Positions 36,186 through 47,439 of a DNA stretch of 64,000 nucleotides are shown here, one piece after another (the stretch's first letter is position 1; the number at the start of each line of letters is the position of its first letter). The position numbers and the translations under genes were made by a program. The stretch is from Astrocystis sublimbata (taxonomy: Eukaryota > Ascomycota > Sordariomycetes > Xylariales > Xylariaceae). Under the pieces are notes generated by a model. It worked only from the letters and a program-made list of their open reading frames with translations, made no database searches and was not told the DNA's origin. The stretch lies in NCBI GenBank assembly GCA_022453515.1, contig JAJNNY010000049.1, positions 124,001-188,000 on the forward strand, read 5' to 3'.

Positions 36186-37827
36186 ATGTCCTCAACAATG
36201 CAAAACCTTATCTACAATCTCACCACTAGCCCCGAGCAGCGATATCTCGATGCGGCAACCCGCGAGACAGTCTGTACTGATCTAGAAAAACTACTCGTTG
36301 AGGAGAAGTTCCACCCCTGGCAGGAGCGCGAGCGACTCAGAGCCATATTTAGCAAGCACGCAATTGCGATAGGAGAGAAGGCAGAGGAAAGACGTAGGTC
36401 CATCTTGTCTCTCTCAAAAGGCGTCACATTAGCTTACAAGAGACACGAGGACAAAAGTCTGGGACGAGTCCAGCTTCCGCAATTTCATACGGGCCACACA
36501 CCCCGCGTCCACCATCCCAGAACCTCACATCCAGCTGCTATGGCGATGTTTCAGCTTCTATGCGCGTCACCCGTTCCCTATCCAGTTTGAAGAAAACACC
36601 ATCACGCTGTCGCAATTCCAGCGCGGCGTGCTGCTGACGGCTTACCAATGCGACGCATACCTCGGCACGCGCGACGGCCTGCAGTACTACGCTCGCGACG
36701 ATGGCGTTGAACACGCGCGGCGCGCCGGCTTCGCGCGCTTGTTTTCTAGTATCGCGGGCTCCGCCGTCGCGACACTGGAGACGCAGGAGCAGAAAGCTGA
36801 TGCGTTTGGTGCGGCTGTGGAGGACTGCATGGATGTCCTCGCCATGCTCGGGCCGCAGAGGATCCATCACTCTCCCTCGACACAGACACTCAAGGCCGCA
36901 GCGCAGAGGTTATGCGGAGAGGACGGGATGCAGCATGCTGTCTGCCGCTCGTCGTCAGTCGAGCGCGAGCAGCTGTCTCTACTCCTCGATCTCCTGCTAC
37001 GCTTGCGCCTAGGGGATAAGATGTGGGGGCTGGGCGCCCTCTCTACTGGATGCTTCGCCGACACTGGAGATGCCGGCATGGTGAAGGCCTTGGGCGATTA
37101 TCTGGCCGGAAGCGATGAGGGACGGAAAATCACGGTGAAGAAAATGTCTCAAGTAGAGAAGCAGCTGCCCAACCTCATGCTGCGGTTCCAACAGCTCTGG
37201 CAAGTCCTGTTCCAGCCTCCTCAGACTCAATCTACTACAACAGTGGAAGCGACAGAGGATGCGGGAATGAGCGCGGCCCTCTCACTCTTTGCCCCTGAGA
37301 TCGACCCAGACATCACCAGAAAAAGTGATAGAGACCGCGGCACCAGGCTAGTCCTACAAGAGGCTGGGTCCCAATCTCAGTCCGGCAGCATAAGTCGCCG
37401 ACTGGCCCAAGCCCTCACGAACCCCGAGTCTTCGTACGTCGTCGTATTCTCCACAGGGCCGAATGTCACGCCCAGGATCGTGAACGGGGCTTACGTGCCC
37501 GCCCCTTCTTCCCCTCCGACAGTCGGCACACAGACGTTTTTCCAGCTCCAGCCCACATTCCGACAGCTACGGTGGAGGAAAGGGGGCACGTCGCTCTTCG
37601 ATTCGATCAAAGCTGCGGGACCCGATGATGCGCTGCATTGGATTGGCGACGGCACAGGCTTAGGTGCGGGTTTGCGCGTTGACTCTGCGGCGAATACCAT
37701 TACTTTGAGCTATAGCGCAGAAAGCTCGTTCGTTGAGGTCGTGGGGTTTGGTGGGGAAGGCGAGCCGGGAGAGAGTTGGGAGGTGACGATTCATGATCCG
37801 AGATTGTACTTCTATATCGTTAAGTAA
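36186..37827 (+). CDS. TLDc-like hypothetical protein
   Basis: Two exons (36186-36393 and 36443-37827, intron 49 nt ending ACAAGAG) give 530 aa. The intron is needed because the first frame stops at 36590. With it, the protein reads through DESSFRNFIRATHP, IQLLWRCFSFYARHPFP and ITLSQFQRGVLL, resembling the helical region that precedes TLDc domains in fungal Rtc5/Oxr1-related proteins. The C-terminal part (TFFQLQPTFRQLRWRKG, DDALHWIGDGTGLGAGLRVD, VEVVGFGG) parallels the end of a TLDc domain, including a glycine-rich hairpin and the last VEVxGFG strand. TLDc proteins act in oxidative-stress protection and V-ATPase regulation. The match is distant, with a long acidic/Ser-rich insert in the middle, so function is uncertain. 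Confidence 0.5.
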
Positions 37828-38354
37828 ACCTTCTGGTATGGCAAACGTGTTATGAATGCTGGCTGGTACTATTATACTGATCTTTTAAATGGCTTTATCC
37901 AATGAGCTACTGCGGGCAATACTAGTCCACCTTCAAACAGATCTGCGCGCATGCGCTACTGCGCAGTATTGGTAGAAACTCCTCGTCCTCGCCTCTTAGT
38001 CATCGATCTATCGAGACCACCGCTGTAGGGCGTAAGTCGTGACTCCGACATTGAACGTAGACTAAGGTGGGCATAGGACAACTGGAGTAGAATGACTCGC
38101 TCGTCCTCTTCGTTGTCGACTGGGAATCCCAAAACAAACAGAGATATTGTCGATTTCGCTGTAGTCGATGGCGATCATGCGGTGCATGTGTCTCATTTTC
38201 TTGTCGGTGTAGGTCTCTGAATTGACGATAGAGCCATAGGACCATGGCGCATCGCACAAACAGACGATCTCTCTGACTTAGGCCTGTACTCGTGCAACCA
38301 GGTTTCTTCACCCTCCCAACCTCTTCCATACTAGTTTGCTAGACAAACTCAACA
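37828..38354. other. Convergent 3' intergenic region
   Basis: Lies between the 3' ends of the TLDc-like gene (plus) and the HET gene (minus). No supported gene; a 109-codon minus-strand frame at 38000-38329 has no recognisable features. Confidence 0.45.
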
Positions 38355-40187
38355 TCAAACGAGCACAAAACTCGACACAGGCACTTCCAGTCCAGTATCA
38401 ACACATTCCCCAAACCCCGCGAGAACTTCACCATCCATCAACCCATGCACATAACACTCACCCACAAATTCATGCCTTCCCCCCGTAAGCGCTCTCAAGC
38501 AATAGAGCAGCCGGCCGCCCATCAGCACACAGACACTATCCCCAGCCTTAGCAGCAGCAGGGCCTAGCCCCACGTACCCCTTCGCCGTACGAAACAATCT
38601 GCGCCCGACAGTGGTGCAGACAAGATCGTCGAGCAGGAAGGTGCGGAGCTCAGCGTCTTTGGCGTTGACTAGCGACAAGGGCTTGTCGAGCAGCGACCAA
38701 TCCATCGCATAGCCCCTGCGATAAGGCCGATTCCCCGGCGTCATTGATTCCTGGCGTCCTATGTCGGCGAGTATGGTATGGTTGTAGGCTTCTCTGATCG
38801 TGCCTCCTGCGATGTAGTTGTCGTGGCTATCGGTCGGAAGCCATGATTGTTGGATGCTGGTGTCGGATGGCTGGAGGTTGCTGGCGATGGGCTGGGTTGT
38901 CGCGATAGTGTCGACGAAGACGGCGTTGACATGGAGCTCGCAGCCGTTGATTTTTACAACGGGTTTTGTGCCTAGGCTCGCATTGTAAGTTGGGATGTCT
39001 ATTGCCTCGTCCTGTGACAGGCTGTGTCGGAGCTCGATGATATCGACCTTTGGGCCTCGCCAATCTGGCACCCAGCTGGGTAATCCAGTATCATCTTTCT
39101 GGTCAAGTCTCGCCCACTCTGCCGTAGGTCGGATAACATGGCCCAGAAACTGAAGCGCGTTTCCATCCTTGGCATTATCCATCATGTACCGCACAATGTC
39201 GATGTAGACATCGACCAGCGACTTGGTGTAATCGGGCTTCACCGCTCCGCGCGGGACATCCGAGGCCATGCTGACGATGGCAAACACCTTGTCACGCTGA
39301 TCGTGACAGTCATAGGCCCTGATGCGCTTCAACAGCGAAAGCAGCGACCGCCGGCCATCTTCGATCCCATAATTAAGCTGGTCCAACACGTCCGCAAAGC
39401 CCTGTTCAAAGGTAGAGATGAGAAAACTGTTATTGTCGTTGTTCTTCATGACCAGCTCGTAGCGGATATCGAGGACGAAACGCATGTGTTCGAGGTTTAT
39501 CTTCTGGCTTCCGCAGCACAGAATCGTGCCAGTGAGCGGCAGCGCAGTCGCTTCTTGGACGATCCAGGCCCTCCTCCACCACGGGCGCTCCCATAAGGAT
39601 AAGATCGCACGCCATGCTTTCACCGGCGTCGAGTCCATGGGTCCCCAGAAATCAGTGTCACCAGATGTAACCTGATCGATAGCCCGATTCCTGGATTCCC
39701 ATTGAGTGTCTCCCTGACGCATATCTGTGATCTTGGCACACCATCTGGAAATAGTGGACATTGCGAGATCACTTCCCCCGTATGACTTCCCCAACCAAAC
39801 AACTACCTGTTCAGAGGACTTGTATATCCTGTCCATGAAACCCACTTGACTACCCCTCTCATCCAGATCTTTCTGGTTGATACAAACAGCATCAACCCAC
39901 AACTGGAGCTTGTTCTGTATGACGAACGGGGCCAGCTCGGTCAGTGCATCTGACAGATTTTCTGTGATCTTGATGATCTTGTCACCGAGTCGAAGGTCGT
40001 GATCGAAGATATTTTCGCCCCAGGTGTATGATAACGCGGCATACCGAGGAGCATCTCGAAGTTTCACGCGGCTGATCCGCGCCGTCGGCGGGTTATCGTG
40101 GATCAGTTCAAGGAGTCGGATCATGCCATCTTCTTCGAGTTTCTCATATTCATAGAAGCGGTTGTCTGAACTGCCACTCACGTCCAT
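38355..40187 (-). CDS. HET-domain protein (heterokaryon incompatibility type)
   Basis: Single exon, 610 aa. The HET domain has its three conserved blocks: YAALSYTWG (about 49-57), LWVDAVCINQKD with ERGSQVGFMDRIY (about 96-122), and VVVWLGKS (about 128-135). HET domains, when triggered by a non-self partner, cause cell death of fused hyphal compartments. The C-terminal half has the usual large helical region and ends with GYVGLGPAAAKAGDSVCVL and YVHGLMDGE. That ending is the small beta-rich tail shared by the long 'HET-only' family and may serve in regulation. No NACHT or repeat domain is attached. The promoter lies in 40188-40610. Full length and uninterrupted, so probably functional. Confidence 0.92.
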   Translation of the reverse strand: MDVSGSSDNRFYEYEKLEEDGMIRLLELIHDNPPTARISRVKLRDAPRYAALSYTWGENIFDHDLRLGDKIIKITENLSDALTELAPFVIQNKLQLWVDAVCINQKDLDERGSQVGFMDRIYKSSEQVVVWLGKSYGGSDLAMSTISRWCAKITDMRQGDTQWESRNRAIDQVTSGDTDFWGPMDSTPVKAWRAILSLWERPWWRRAWIVQEATALPLTGTILCCGSQKINLEHMRFVLDIRYELVMKNNDNNSFLISTFEQGFADVLDQLNYGIEDGRRSLLSLLKRIRAYDCHDQRDKVFAIVSMASDVPRGAVKPDYTKSLVDVYIDIVRYMMDNAKDGNALQFLGHVIRPTAEWARLDQKDDTGLPSWVPDWRGPKVDIIELRHSLSQDEAIDIPTYNASLGTKPVVKINGCELHVNAVFVDTIATTQPIASNLQPSDTSIQQSWLPTDSHDNYIAGGTIREAYNHTILADIGRQESMTPGNRPYRRGYAMDWSLLDKPLSLVNAKDAELRTFLLDDLVCTTVGRRLFRTAKGYVGLGPAAAKAGDSVCVLMGGRLLYCLRALTGGRHEFVGECYVHGLMDGEVLAGFGECVDTGLEVPVSSFVLV

Positions 40188-40612
40188 GATTTTGACTCCA
40201 AAAATTTGACACTCGACTTGAGGAATGTCGCAAGACCTTTAAAGATTAATGGAAATTATCAGATAATCAAGAGCTTCACTTCCTATGTCACAGACTGGCG
40301 TTGCGATATGCATTCTGGTAGATGGATGACCTTATCACTGTACCCCGCATGCCTTCTTCAGCTGAGCTTCTCAGCTGAAAAGCAAGTCAGCCCAAGCCCA
40401 GGTGGTTCGCGGCCAACATACCTCATACCCCAGGAAGCAATTATTGCGCCCACGCCTCTTATTCCCTTTGACAGCCATGAATCGTGATTGAATTCCGTAA
40501 ACAAATTCCTTGAGGGGTCGTACGTAGCAACGACTTCAGACGCAAAGTCTTTCGCTTCGTTTTTTTTTGTCTATCCTCCCAAGAATCTTGATCTTTTAAT
40601 ATCTTATTACAT
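40188..40612. other. Upstream region of the HET gene
   Basis: About 425 bp between the HET gene start and the possible 3' end of the exonuclease-like gene. No coding frame of note. Confidence 0.45.
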
Positions 40613-42213
40613 TTATTGATTTACACACCGACCGCAGGGGGAACCAGCACCATGCTCAATCCCACCTCGTGCGTCGGAACAGCGCCGTGAGGGGGGGCCG
40701 GATTGTGTAGGAGGAGCAAACAGGTCGGTGACCTGTTCAGACCTACGCCCTTTCATCCCCCCCGTAGACATTTCCTCCTCCGCCGACACTGCTCTTTCTA
40801 AGGCCGCCAATGATGCTTTTTCGGTGCCGAAGGCTCTTTTCTCAAAAACTTCCCATTTCGTACCAGCATCATCGACGTCTGACCCTTCCGGTGAGTCCTG
40901 CTCAATATTTTCTTTTTCTCTATATATTTCACGCGGTTGAGCTTTCTAACAGGCACGATTGGTTTCATCTTGCTCTCGTTTATGCTCGCCTGTTCCTCGG
41001 GACTCAGGCTGTCCCACGCCTCCTTCGCCGCCTGCTTCGCACGTTTCCGGTTCTGCGCCCTCAAAATTTTCTTCTGTGCCTGGGCTGCCAGTGTCTCATC
41101 CTTGGTCTCCTCGTCCACTCTGTGGGCCTCGAGCCTCGTGGCCGCCCACTCCTGCAGCATCTCGGGATTCCGCACGCAGTGGAGCACGAGTTCCCGCATT
41201 GCGAAGGCGTCCTCGATGGGGACGCGCGGGCCGCGCGTCCTATGCACCTTGAGGTCCATGACCGCCAGGCACTCCAACTGCAGGTCCGTCCAGTGCGGCC
41301 ACTTCTCCTTTTCGTCGCCGAAGACGGCGCGGGCCAGGACTAGCATTGAGTCGATGATGCGATCGGGCCATATGCGCAGGAGGGCGAGGTTGGGGCCCAG
41401 ATTGTGCCCGACGTAGATGGTATTGACGGTTGTGACCTCGAACAGCTTCTCGCGCACCTCCCTCCACCCTTTGAGCACCTTGCCTTGCTTGACGGCATTG
41501 TTAAACATGGCTTTGTTGAAGCCCGTGACGGCCTTGCGCCAGTCGGTGACGGGCGCGCTCGGCTGCACAAGATTGTTCAGCACGACTTCGCCGGTGAAGA
41601 GGTCTATGGCGCCGATCTTCAAGAGGCCTGGCTCGCCGCCTTCCATCGTGACGGTCTGGCAGTCGATGACGACGGCGTCCCAGAGCTTGCCGTTGTGGCT
41701 GTAGCCGGGGTCGTCGAGGGAGGGCGGTTTTCGGAACTCATCGCGGTTTGGATCGAGCGCATTTGGAGTATCGGCTTCGGCTCCGGCTTCTGACTCGGGC
41801 GTCTCCGGCGCGACGGGAAAGTCTTGGGCGACACGACGGCTGCGGTCGAGGATGTGGTGCTTGAGTCGGTCGTGCACCAGGTCGCCATCCTCGGTGTTTA
41901 ATGGCGGCAACATCCACGTGTAGGGGCGACGAATTGGTGGTTTCTCCTTCCTTTCTTTTTTTGGATTCCAAATGAATTTTTTCCCTTGTGGCGCGGTGGC
42001 GGAGAAATGGCGCCGGTGAGCCGTGGGAAGCGTTACGGCCGCGTCGCCATTTGGATGTGATATCCAAGGTCTGTCGACGCTGCAGCTTGGGGCAGGGCCG
42101 AGGGGGCTGACGAGAGCTGGACCTCGTCCACCGGTCGCATGTGCGGTCCTAGCCAGAATCCGGTGCAAGGCGAGGGCAGGGGACCTGTATGTGAGGCCGT
42201 ACCAGTCAGTCAA
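40613..42213 (-). CDS. Rex4-like exonuclease-fold protein lacking catalytic residues
   Basis: The main exon runs 42213-40954 or continues unspliced to a stop at 40798 (471 aa). The fold follows the Rex4/DEDDh family in order: WDAVVIDCQTV (about 179-188), LVQPSAPVTDWRKAVTGF (about 215-232), YVGHNLGPNLALL (about 267-279), DSMLVLARAVFG, and VPIEDAFAMREL (about 331-342). In active enzymes the first motif is DxE, the second carries Asp, and the last has His before Asp. Here they are D-C-Q, Asn275, and no His, so only two acidic residues remain. The N-terminus is Arg/Ala-rich and could be a mitochondrial presequence. A 53-nt intron (CCT|GTTAGA ... TTGAGCAG, 40953-40901) would replace the basic tail with an acidic one ending at 40613; both versions stay in phase, and I include the longer span. 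Confidence 0.65.
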
Positions 42214-44700
42214 TACATGGCCAGGTGTTCGTATGGCGCGTGTTGAAGCATGCTTGTCTCACCCGCATTGTGCTAGGGATCTCATTGTAGCAAGTCTCTG
42301 CAGAGCTACCGGTACTCCGTCATGGTGCGGTGCTGCCTTCCTTCTGCTCGATGGTGGTTGCGTGAAAAGTGACGTTTGTTTGTTTGGTTTGGTGAAGCTG
42401 GCGAGCTCTCTAGCGCGAACCTGGAGATGAGATCACTGTTCGTCTTTTCGTCTTGGAGACACCCCCCACCCCTCGAACTGGCGATATCGATAAGGTGAAG
42501 GAGGGACGCCATGCCGCTTTTGTGCTAAGCTACTTTACGTCAGCATAGATCAAGAACAGGTACCTTCGTACCGATCTTCAATATCCGTTGCATCCCATTA
42601 GAGTCCAACTTAAGACAGCGTACTTTTAATCCGGAGTCTTAAACTCAGACCAATATTGAATTGTTGTTTGAGGACGCACTTTGGCAATTGTCCACATGGA
42701 CGTGATTTATTTTTATCAACAGGTAAGTGGCATCGTCCGTCTAACACCCTGCCGTGGTGCTCGATTCGGTAATTGAGGCCTTAGGTCCAAGGTGAAACAA
42801 GGATAGCTGTGTTATGCATGTAGATCCACCGACAGCTCCCGTCTTTGAGCTAATGTTCCCAATGAGGCGGAAGGCTAAACTCATAACATGATACTATATA
42901 CGCAGAGGCACGGCCTTCCTGTGCCTGCTGGTAGGATTTGAAATTGAGTAGGTCTCAAAGGATCCCATCCCAACTGGCAATTTGAAGTCTACAATCCTTT
43001 AGCATCGGCCATACCAAAATACAACTCGGACGTCACACAGCAGCAAAGCACCCCGGCATCTCAACAGCTACAGCATTAGATGTAAATATATTCGGCTATG
43101 TGGTGTGAGTACAACACACACATCATCCACGTAGTCGACAGAGCATGGGACTGAATGGCATCATCGTCATGCAATACGGGCCCGGCCCCAACCTTGGGCC
43201 GATCTAGTTCACGTGGACATATGATGCGCACCCAACACGAACTGCGAGACCCTGAAATAGGCCAACAGGCAGAACAACGGAAGAGACAATGCCCAATCGC
43301 GGGCGTTGGCCAGCCTACTGCAAAGGGAAACGTGTTCTGTGGATCTATGCACAGAGGCGATGCAATGCCGACACGAGGGAGCATCGCGCAGTGCCAAGCC
43401 GCATAGCATAGTCTGGGGATCGAGGGAGGCGAAGAAAAAAAGAGGTTGAGGGAGGGAGACGGGAGGTGGTGAAGGAGGCGGAGGCAGAGGCAGGACCAAC
43501 AGCACAATGGCACGTTACCTCGTTTCTTGGTTTTAGCGAGACAACGGGACCAGAGATCGACCTACCAGATGCGAGTGTAGCTGTAGATATATCCGGAACA
43601 AGCAGCGTTGGCCCTAGTTGGGAACCCTAGCGGCCGACTCGGCACCCCGGCCTAGCGCGTCGGGCTAAACTGGGCACTCGTCCGTTTCAGATGCCCCTCC
43701 TTCCTGATCGGGCAGTCGCACACTCCCTCGAGCAGCGCTTTGGGCGATCTGATTGGCCGACGCCCCAGAAGCTCACTAACACGCTCTGGGAGGTATAACA
43801 CACGGGGACTGCGAGGCACAGGCACGACAGGGAGCAAGCCACGGCAATGCGCAGCCAACTGCCTGCCTCGTAGGGAACCTGTGCGCTGTAACCTCGGCCT
43901 CTTCATCCGCTTTGTCTCTCGTGCCCTCTCTCTGTGCGCTGCCGTTGGATGCGGGTGTTTTCTGCCTCGGGATACGTACCTGTTACCGCCATAACACAGG
44001 AACGGCGGAGGTATCCAGCATACGTACAATTAAGCTTCTGAGCCTTTTACTCAATTTCGTAATAACCATCATTAACTAAAACTTGTTTTGATCTCTCTAT
44101 AATAAGGTGATAATTAAATAGCCATCTGTACATATGTTATTCTAGGACTCGAGATGTAGGTACCTACTATTAGGTAGTGCTCTTCGCAAAGGGCACTTGC
44201 ATTACGGGGTTGGGGTTGGGGGTGGTTGGCTGTGCGTCCGTCGTCGGGACGGGCAGATCGTGGTACCTAGCGGGCCCAAGGTACTCGGTAGCGTCTCCGG
44301 GGCAGCACAACTCAAGCCTTGTTCATCACAGGCCACTGCCGATCCCCGTCATCCTGTCATCCTGGCCCGCTGGCACCCCAGAGCTGGGCCGACAATATAG
44401 AAACGGCCCATCCTCCCCATTCCACCACCTGCTAGAAACGGTGCGTGCTCCTGGTCCCTGGTTCCTTAGACAACCCTGACTTGTTTCGAGATCGAAATTT
44501 GGATCGACGACTAGTACACGATCACACTAGCACATCACCTACCTAGGTATATAAGCATTGCCTCCCCGTCCTCGCAGCCTTGTTGTGCTCTTATGCCTCG
44601 CAGGCGGATACCAGCTCTAATCCTCGTAATCATACTCCCTCACCACCTCCAACATAAAGCCAAGCCAACCAAACGCTTCTAATCAATCACATCAATCACA
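42214..44700. other. Large intergenic region, about 2.5 kb
   Basis: No supported coding frame on either strand; frames of 80-145 codons around 43076-44029 lack motifs, and two of them overlap in antisense. Contains the recurrent TAGGTACCTA/CCTACCTAGG words (44157-44180, 44538-44548). TATATAAGC at 44547-44555 and a CT-rich leader lie upstream of the CFEM gene and probably mark its promoter. Confidence 0.5.
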
Positions 44701-45670
44701 ATGGCGCCTCTCCGCGTTCTTGCTCTCCCGGCCATGGCCGCCATGGCTGCCGCCATCAGCATCAACGACTTCGTGCCTTCTTGCGGTCCCAAGTGCATTG
44801 ACGACTCGGTCGCCCAGCACACAACCTGCGACGCCGGCGACAACAGTTGCATATGCGAGATGATCTACACTGTCCGACGTGACGGCGAGGTCTGCCTGCG
44901 CGACGCCTGCAGCGAGACTGAATACGGTATGTAACGCTGATGTCACGCGCCTTTCTTCGCGCCTTCGACACACCACAAAAAAACATTGCACGACATGATA
45001 GCTGACGAACGAAACAGGCGGTGTTCAGACGGGCATTGACGAGTTCTGTGCCGCCGTCAAGAACGGTGGCGGCGATGACACCCCTCCGGTCACCACAACC
45101 AGCTCCAGTCAGGATTACCCGACCTCTACTCCTACTCCCACGACAACCTCGGAAGAGAGTAGCAGTAGCCCAGAAGGATATCCCACTGACCTTCCCACAG
45201 GCTACCCTACGGAGACGGAGACACCCACCGAGACTCCTACCGAGACACCTACAGAGACTCCCACCGAGACCCCCTCTGGCTACCCCAGCGAGACTCCTAC
45301 TGAGACGCCCTCGGAGACTCCTACTCCCACTGAGACTCCCACCGACGTGCCTTCCAGCTACCCTGTGCCCACCACCTCCACCCCCGAGGGCGGCGCGCCT
45401 TCCTCGTACCCAGGCACCACTCTTGCGCCCCCGGAGTCGTCCACTCTCAGTACTTCGGTTGGCGGTGGCAATGGCGGCGGCAACGGCGGCAGCTCCGAGC
45501 CTCCCAGCGGCACCACTGCTCCTGGTGGCGGCGACCAGCCCCCAACCACCACCTCCAACGGCGGCGATGCGCCCCCTGCCACCTCCATGCCCGCCGGCAG
45601 CACTGGCTCTCGGGTCCAGGCTGGTCTTGCCGGCCTGCTTGTTGCCGTTGGTGTCGCTTACTTCCTATAA
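44701..45670 (+). CDS. CFEM-domain GPI-anchored cell-surface protein
   Basis: Two exons (44701-44926 and 45018-45670) give 292 aa. A signal peptide (about 1-18, LALPAMAAMAAA) is followed by one CFEM domain with eight cysteines in the right order (SCGPKC, TTC, SCIC, VC, AC, then EFC after the splice; about residues 28-87). The Asp before the third Cys that marks heme-binding CFEM proteins is not clearly in place. The rest is a long Ser/Thr/Pro mucin-like stalk with tandem TETP repeats and Gly-rich stretches. The C-terminus is hydrophobic (VQAGLAGLLVAVGVAYFL) after a small-residue GPI attachment site. Such proteins sit in the wall or plasma membrane and serve in iron/heme uptake, adhesion or host interaction. 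The single intron splits the domain before the last Cys. Confidence 0.92.
45218..45345 (+). repeat. Coding tandem repeat of Thr-Glu-Thr-Pro type
   Basis: Short units such as GAGACTCCTACC recur about ten times with silent variation inside the CFEM gene, coding (TETP)n with interruptions. Confidence 0.8.
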
Positions 45671-47439
45671 GGCGAACATATGAAAATGAGAGCGCATTGA
45701 TTGCATGGAATGCAATCTTGTCACGATTTCACTAGATTGGGACTGAGATGAGGCTGATGAAGCGCGGAAGGGACGATGAAGATTGCATTTTTGCGTTTGC
45801 ATTCAACGGCATTGCAGGACAAACAGGGCGAAAACACCCAGGGTAATGATCGCGGATAATGTGTGCGAGGGTCACTCCAGGAGCTTCTTTTTCATTCTCA
45901 TCGTGATCTGAATACCTTCAGATCAGATCTTGTAGATATTTTTCCCCTGTACATGCATTTTCGGTCATGGTACCCCGTATATACATATATAGCATCCAAA
46001 AAAACACTGGTTAAACCTACTATATTCGTGTAAGAACTATTGGTATAACTGATCAAATGCTATGAAACACCTAGCTAGGTAAGTTCTATCTAATCGCATA
46101 ATAATCGCAATCCAGAGGTTATGTATTTCATTCGAAGTGCACTTTTGGGCTATCTAGGTACCTAGGATAGGGAGGCAGAAACAGACGCAAATAGCAACGT
46201 GTGGCTGGCGGGCTCTGATAGGCTGCTAGTATGATTTAGGGGCCGTTGAGGGGTGTTTCCAATGCCATTCCAGAGAACGGGGCTAGTGGATGGATTGTTG
46301 GGATCATGGTGGTGAAACATTGTTTACCCTATCCTCCTGGCTTCTTTCCACTAATGCATGCATCCATGCACCTGCGCATGCAGGGATCTATCTTGATCTG
46401 ATCTGATCTTGTCATAGCACTTTTCTGCGTATGTAGATACGGGTGTTAATATCAGGTGGGTTTGGATTTTTTGCTTTTACTACCGATTTACTTGATAATG
46501 ATGGTTTCGGTCGCTGATGATTATGTTGTTCCATCATACTCCTGTTGGAACTATTTCTTACTTCCAAGGTTCTGCTTTTTAATTTATTGGCTGGTTACCT
46601 GTTGTTAAAGTAAGTAGTCAACTCGTTTTTCTTTTCCGCAATCTCTAGTCTTATGCACCATACAATGCATGACATCAGGCCTCTCATACATATCATTGAT
46701 GTGTAACCTATGCCAGGAACCTACAATCGTCGAAACACAGATGATAATGTCTCGATATCAAGCACAATCGGGGACCAATAGGGTTTGTTTTGAGAAGTTG
46801 AATCGGGCGAGCCTAGGATGCCAGGGCTGGATCTACAGATGCGCAAGATCGAATCTGGTCAGACAGAGATCTGATCGGAAAGGTACTCAGGTATGTAGGG
46901 AGAGTTGCCACATGTCCACCTACTCACGTGGTCATGATGAAAGAATGAAAGTGTGCAGGTGAGCTTGAAATGCCAAAGCTGCGACCAGGGAAGGAATCGT
47001 CCAGGTAGCTTAAGGGACTCCATGTGAGAGGACCTACATGTAGGGGCCTACCTACATAGGTATGTACCTCCAGGAGGTCCTCGGCGGCTCGGTCCCTACA
47101 GCGGCACAGCGGGGAAGTAGCGCTAAGGTCAGCTCTTGTCCAACACCAAAGCAACAAGCAGGCGCATCCAATCCAGAGAACTTCTCGAAGTTTCGCTCGC
47201 TCACCCGTTACAAATGCACACCACACAGGACACACACCACACACCTGACTGCCCAGGTGCGCCGGGGTCGACTTCCTCCGATCAACAGTCACCATGCAGG
47301 TGCTGGCCGCATCTCACCACCTAAGGGCCCATCAAGGTCCCTGATTTGTAGGCCTTTTAATCGCCGTGCACCGCGAGGCAGCGCTCTACCAACTACAAAA
47401 CACCAGGCCAGGCCAACAGACCTCGCCCATACTGTCGCC
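45671..47439. other. Intergenic, about 1.8 kb
   Basis: No supported gene. 45900-46670 is AT-rich with TACCTAGG words (46070-46085, 46155-46170). 47000-47439 is the promoter and leader of the U-box gene. An A-box-like stretch (minus strand, about 47373-47390) is not part of a foldable tRNA. Confidence 0.5.

Noticed and set aside
43076..44029. Several 80-145-codon frames in the 2.5-kb gap before the CFEM gene
   Set aside because: Overlapping on both strands, Cys/Arg/Pro-rich shadow composition, no signal peptide or domain.
47340..47400. tRNA-like A-box (AGTTGGTAGAGCGCTG on the minus strand)
   Set aside because: No B-box (GGTTCRANNCC) at the right distance and no foldable anticodon or T arm; it lies in the leader region of the U-box gene.
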